Below, piece by piece: positions 60,961-64,000 of a stretch of 64,000 nt of DNA. Source of the DNA: Tretioscincus oriximinensis. Taxonomy: Eukaryota > Chordata > Lepidosauria > Squamata > Gymnophthalmidae. The DNA lies in NCBI GenBank assembly GCA_022410635.1, contig JAJVDF010000246.1:894481-958480 (forward strand), in the 5' to 3' direction. The position numbers and the translations under genes are program-made. A model generated the notes under the pieces. It saw nothing but the letters and a program-made list of their open reading frames with translations. It was not told the origin of the DNA and ran no database searches. Every line of letters begins with the position of its first letter. The first letter of the stretch is position 1.

Positions 60961-61057
60961 TTCTGCTGCAACAGGGCAGGCACAGGCTGAGGAGGTTGGG
61001 CTGGGTCTCGGCAGCTCTTGTAAGTGATGTCCCCATAGCACATCATAGTGCTATAGC

Positions 61058-61960
61058 CAGGGTGGATAAAAATCAATGTTTTTTTTTAAAAAAAAATCAA
61101 AAAAATTGGATTTTTTTTATTTAAAATCGGATTTTTTTTATTTAAATCAGGTTCTTTTCAATAAACTGCTTTTTGAGGAAAATATTTTACCATCCAAAGG
61201 TTCTTCCATCATGAGATAAAGCTGAGTTGTTTAACTCAGTAGAATAAAGGCTGTATATGTGTCACATTCACAATGCCAGGCTCTTCCAGAGGTTTCTGTA
61301 GGATTAGTGGNCAGTTTCTCTCCTATATTATCACGGACGCTCGCTTTACTTACACAGTTCTCAAAACTGAATTTGACTCCGCAGAGGTCCCAGCCTCTTC
61401 TTCACAGCAAAAATGTTACAACATGAACAGAGTTGAGAAAAAGACCTTAATCCTATTGTTCTACAAACCTATGAATACAGAATCAACCCCTTCAGTGCCA
61501 AGTCCAAGAAGTTAGACAATATGTTTCTGATGGTTTGGAGTGGAATAGATCTGCANAACACAAGAAGAATGTGAATCTAAGGGTGAGGAGGAGGAAGGGC
61601 AAGCAGACAAGAAAATGAAAGTGAAACTTTGAGCACAATGCTGTAATGTTGTTATTGTTTCAGTTGAATAAATCTATTTAAATAGTTATTAAGGTCAGGA
61701 TTATTTTTCTCCTTCCTAAGTACAACAGAACAGTGGTGTCCAAATATGAATGATTAACCCATTAAACTGGGGAGAAAAAAGTAATATAAAAAGTGATTCT
61801 AAAAATCTTCATCTACTTGCATGGTAAAATAGNAAGAACTAGTTTAGGTAGAAACTTTGATTTAAATCACTGATTTAAATCAAGCCTTACTGACTAGTGA
61901 TTTAAATCGTGATTTTAAATCGTGATTTAAATCAGTTAGATTTAAATCAAATCCACCCTG
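61058..61960 (+). mobile_element. hAT element with TTTAAATC repeats, copy 2 (complete)
   Basis: CAGGGTGGATAAAAATCAAT left and TTTAAATCAAATCCACCCTG right. GCTATAGC at 61050-61057 and again at 61961-61968 is a perfect 8-bp target duplication. 903 bp. The right subterminal region has repeated TTTAAATC(A/G) words in both orientations, plausible transposase binding sites. No full transposase is encoded, so it is non-autonomous. Confidence 0.93.
61273..61515 (+). CDS. 80-codon open frame inside hAT copy 2, function unknown
   Basis: An 80-codon frame beginning MPGSSRGFCRIS and ending STPSVPSPRS, matching copy 1 at 43109-43351. The reading frame is intact in both copies. I cannot place it in a protein family. 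It lies centrally in the element, where the transposase of an autonomous relative would be, but has no hAT catalytic signature. Treat as a possible remnant. Confidence 0.3.
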   Translation: MPGSSRGFCRISXQFLSYIITDARFTYTVLKTEFDSAEVPASSSQQKCYNMNRVEKKTLILLFYKPMNTESTPSVPSPRS

Positions 61961-61968
61961 GCTATAGC

Positions 61969-62694
61969 TGAATCGTGTTACAGAAGCTGCATAAAACTTC
62001 AAAGTGGAAAACGCATATTGACAGCCTTGCTACAACAATTCTTGCTACCACAGTTGGGATTCCCACAGTAAGGTGTGGCAAATCCCCCAGAACTATGCCA
62101 TGGGTGCTTGAAAGAAACCAACATGAGGTTGCACATTCACATATAGTATTCTTCCCTCCATTTTCAACTGTGTGTTATTTTAGTTAGGTGTGTCTAATAC
62201 TTCCTCTCTCAGTCTGAACTGCCAGCTGTCCTGTTTTCTTGCTCCTTTTCCCCTGCCCAGAGCATTTGAACTTTCTTCCAGCCTTGCTTCCCCCCACCTC
62301 AGACTTTATGTGAGGCATTCCATGCCTGATATCCTTTCCCCTTGAATCAGTATTCCCCAAATTTGCTATTCCATTGAAATTACCAATAGTTACGAATTTT
62401 AGTCTGCAGTCAAGCAAATGGGTGATTGACTGGGCCTGGTTTGTTCAGGTAAGTGAGGCAAAGGCATTTCCCCAGTTTGGATTCCTGAACATCAGACACC
62501 TTTACTCAACGCTGCAAATCTTTTTCATGGCACTTTAAATGGTAAATCGCTGATCCTAAGCTGGCAATACTACACTTTGCGTTACATTTAAGAGTGGACA
62601 GACTGGAGATGTCTCAAGAGAGTTAAAATTATAACCGCCATGACAGAAATACCCATATTTGGGTGAAACCATGATTAAAATGCAAGACGTGTAT
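61969..62694. other. No gene seen
   Basis: Unique sequence; 70- and 77-codon frames lack domains. Confidence 0.4.
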
Positions 62695-62880
62695 TTTTAG
62701 ATTATGGGTTACTTGGGGATATATCTTGGAATAGGAGCCTCCCATCTGCGTGCCACTATAGGCTATGGCAGGCCCCATTGTTTTCTCTGGGGAATGGGGG
62801 CCTGCCTTAGTCTGCACTGGCTTGCAGATGGGAGGCTCCTGCTCCAAGATATATCCCCAGATAAAGCCTAGTGCAAGTAA
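62695..62880. mobile_element. MITE-F copy
   Basis: GGGGATATATCTTGGAATAGG left and CTCCAAGATATATCCCCAG right form nearly 20-bp inverted arms around GGCAGGCCCCATTG and ATGGGGGCCTGCC. Confidence 0.7.
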
Positions 62881-63675
62881 GGACTTGTGATTCATACTTG
62901 ATAATAACCATTTTTTCTGAGAGTGAGTCTGTGTTGGCCAGTATACCAGATCAGTAAGCATATGAGGACATTCTTTTCCATGCCTGGGGCCTTCTTTAAC
63001 CATCCCAATGTGCAGCCTTCTAGTATTCTTGTTGGTTTGGTATATTTCCTTCCTCCCATTTTTGTGCAAAAATGGGTTTGAGCCTTTGGTATATAACCAA
63101 TTAATTTATGAGTTTATATCACCTTCAGCAGCTGCAACTCTTCTGTAAATGATAAGCCGGTTAATCACATCCATGCCAGCAACCTTTTCTGAGCCAAAGT
63201 ACATTTTATGCCAATTGAGGCCTTCACACCACTTGAGAACGAGAAATTTGAATATGGTTTGTATGTTTTTCAAGGATGTGATTGGCAAAGGATCCCAAAA
63301 TTAATTGTGGCCACGGGTGTGTTGCAAAACTGACGTTTTACAGTCAGTCTCAGTGGTGGGCAGGTAGGTACTGTTTTTTCTGTCTGCAAGCTCCGTGCAT
63401 GTAGACCTAGAGGTCAAAGGGAACGATTATCCCTTTTCCCTCTGGTTTCTTCTGAATTTCTCTTGTACTGCAGGCTAATCAAGGCAGTCTCTCGGCTTCT
63501 CTCCTGCAGTATATATTTCAGAACCCTCAGCACCCTGGGCTGACATGGCGCTCTCTAGTTGCTCCCACATGGGTAGCCGGCTGTCAGTAACATCAGAGAA
63601 ACAGAAGATGTCTTTGAAACCTCCTGCTGCCCCAAATCACCATTGCTACTGCCGTTAGTGCTTAGAACTTTGCCA
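62881..63675. other. No gene seen
   Basis: Unique DNA; the 146-codon minus frame at 62629-63069 runs through MITE-F and is not supported. Confidence 0.4.
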
Positions 63676-63815
63676 GCCTCCAGAGAGGAAGGGAGGAAGA
63701 TAAAGGGGAAAGAAGGAAAGGAATGAGGAAGGAAGAAGGAAAGGAAGAGAGGGAGGAAGGAAAAAAAAAGGGGGAAGGAAAGGAGAAAGAAAGAAAAAGA
63801 TGGACAGCACCACCA

Positions 63816-63856
<41 letters not shown>
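63676..63856. repeat. Purine tract and (GAT)n microsatellite
   Basis: GGAAGGAAG-type purines at 63686-63800 and (GAT)13 at 63818-63856. Poly-His, poly-Met and poly-Asp frames here are artefacts. Confidence 0.95.
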
Positions 63857-64000
63857 AAAGTGTATAAAAAGATCCATATCCTCCTTCCAACCCACCCACT
63901 CTCCCTGGAGGTTCTAAAAACTGTAAAGTGTAGGTGTAGAAATAAATATACAGTAAAGATATATGTGTGTATAGATTATATATAGAATAGATAATATATA
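63857..64000. other. AT-rich window end
   Basis: TATA-rich unique sequence up to the edge; no feature seen. Confidence 0.4.

Noticed and set aside
61850..61950. CRISPR-like array from repeated TTTAAATC words
   Set aside because: Repeats are 8-10 bp, in both orientations, without spacers, and are subterminal repeats of a hAT transposon in a vertebrate genome.
63555..63985. Poly-His, poly-Met and poly-Asp proteins
   Set aside because: Products of the (GAT)n microsatellite and neighbouring purine tract.

Overview
This is 64 kb of nuclear DNA from a vertebrate, most likely a lepidosaurian reptile (a lizard, possibly a gecko-like one, or tuatara). The basis is the repeat mix: hundreds of bases at a time of CR1 LINEs with 8-bp microsatellite tails, L2 and L1 pieces, a Penelope-like element, two tRNA-derived SINE families that are abundant in reptiles, and many hAT, Tc1/Tigger and Harbinger-like miniature elements. 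I saw no BovB, which would be expected in many squamates, so lizard versus tuatara stays open. Single N characters throughout look like ambiguous consensus calls.

No complete protein-coding host gene can be supported. The only gene-like landmark is a CpG island at about 34.28-34.81 kb. It has a GC-box, (GGC)9, a (GAGG)n tract and a textbook splice donor on the + strand at 34723/34724. I read it as the promoter and first, probably mostly untranslated, exon of a + strand gene whose later exons lie outside the window or are unrecognised. Everything else is intron or intergenic DNA.

About two thirds of the window is mobile DNA, often nested two or three deep. In these notes SINE-A is the family beginning GAGAGCCAGTTTGGTGTAG, with a tail shared with L2. 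SINE-B begins GGCACGGATAGCTCAG and ends in (TTC)n. CR1-a ends in repeats of TTATGTTC and CR1-b in repeats of ATTCTATG. MITE-E carries GGAAGTGACGTCA motifs. MITE-F is a palindromic element with CCCCACTGAGCC ends. The foldback family has AGGCTGACCAG ends.

Between the repeats lie islands of non-repetitive, stop-rich, AT-rich sequence dense in homeodomain, SOX and RFX-like motifs: 4.66-5.64, 12.0-12.59, 13.24-13.98, 24.92-25.38, 38.99-39.60, 45.28-45.66, 47.81-48.29, 52.75-53.44, 56.51-57.14 and 58.61-59.46 kb. They look like conserved non-coding elements around a developmental gene. That is an inference; conservation cannot be measured here.

Layout: 0-9 kb has CR1, three-layer nested insertions, the Penelope-like fragment and the first CNE candidate. 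9-25 kb has CR1/foldback/SINE and two or three CNE candidates. 25-32 kb has hAT, an L1 remnant with a tiny Tc1-like insert, and SINEs. 32.7-34.28 kb is a SINE-B split by an LTR and a Penelope-like fragment, lying directly against the CpG island. 35-46 kb has many MITEs, L2/CR1, and the first copy of an 8-bp-TSD hAT element. 46-52 kb has Tigger-like elements, an ETS/CRE-type minisatellite and a perfect palindrome. 52-61 kb has CR1 with a recognisable reverse transcriptase, a long polypyrimidine tract and CNE candidates. 61-62 kb has the second, inverted copy of the same hAT element. The rest is unique or low-complexity DNA.
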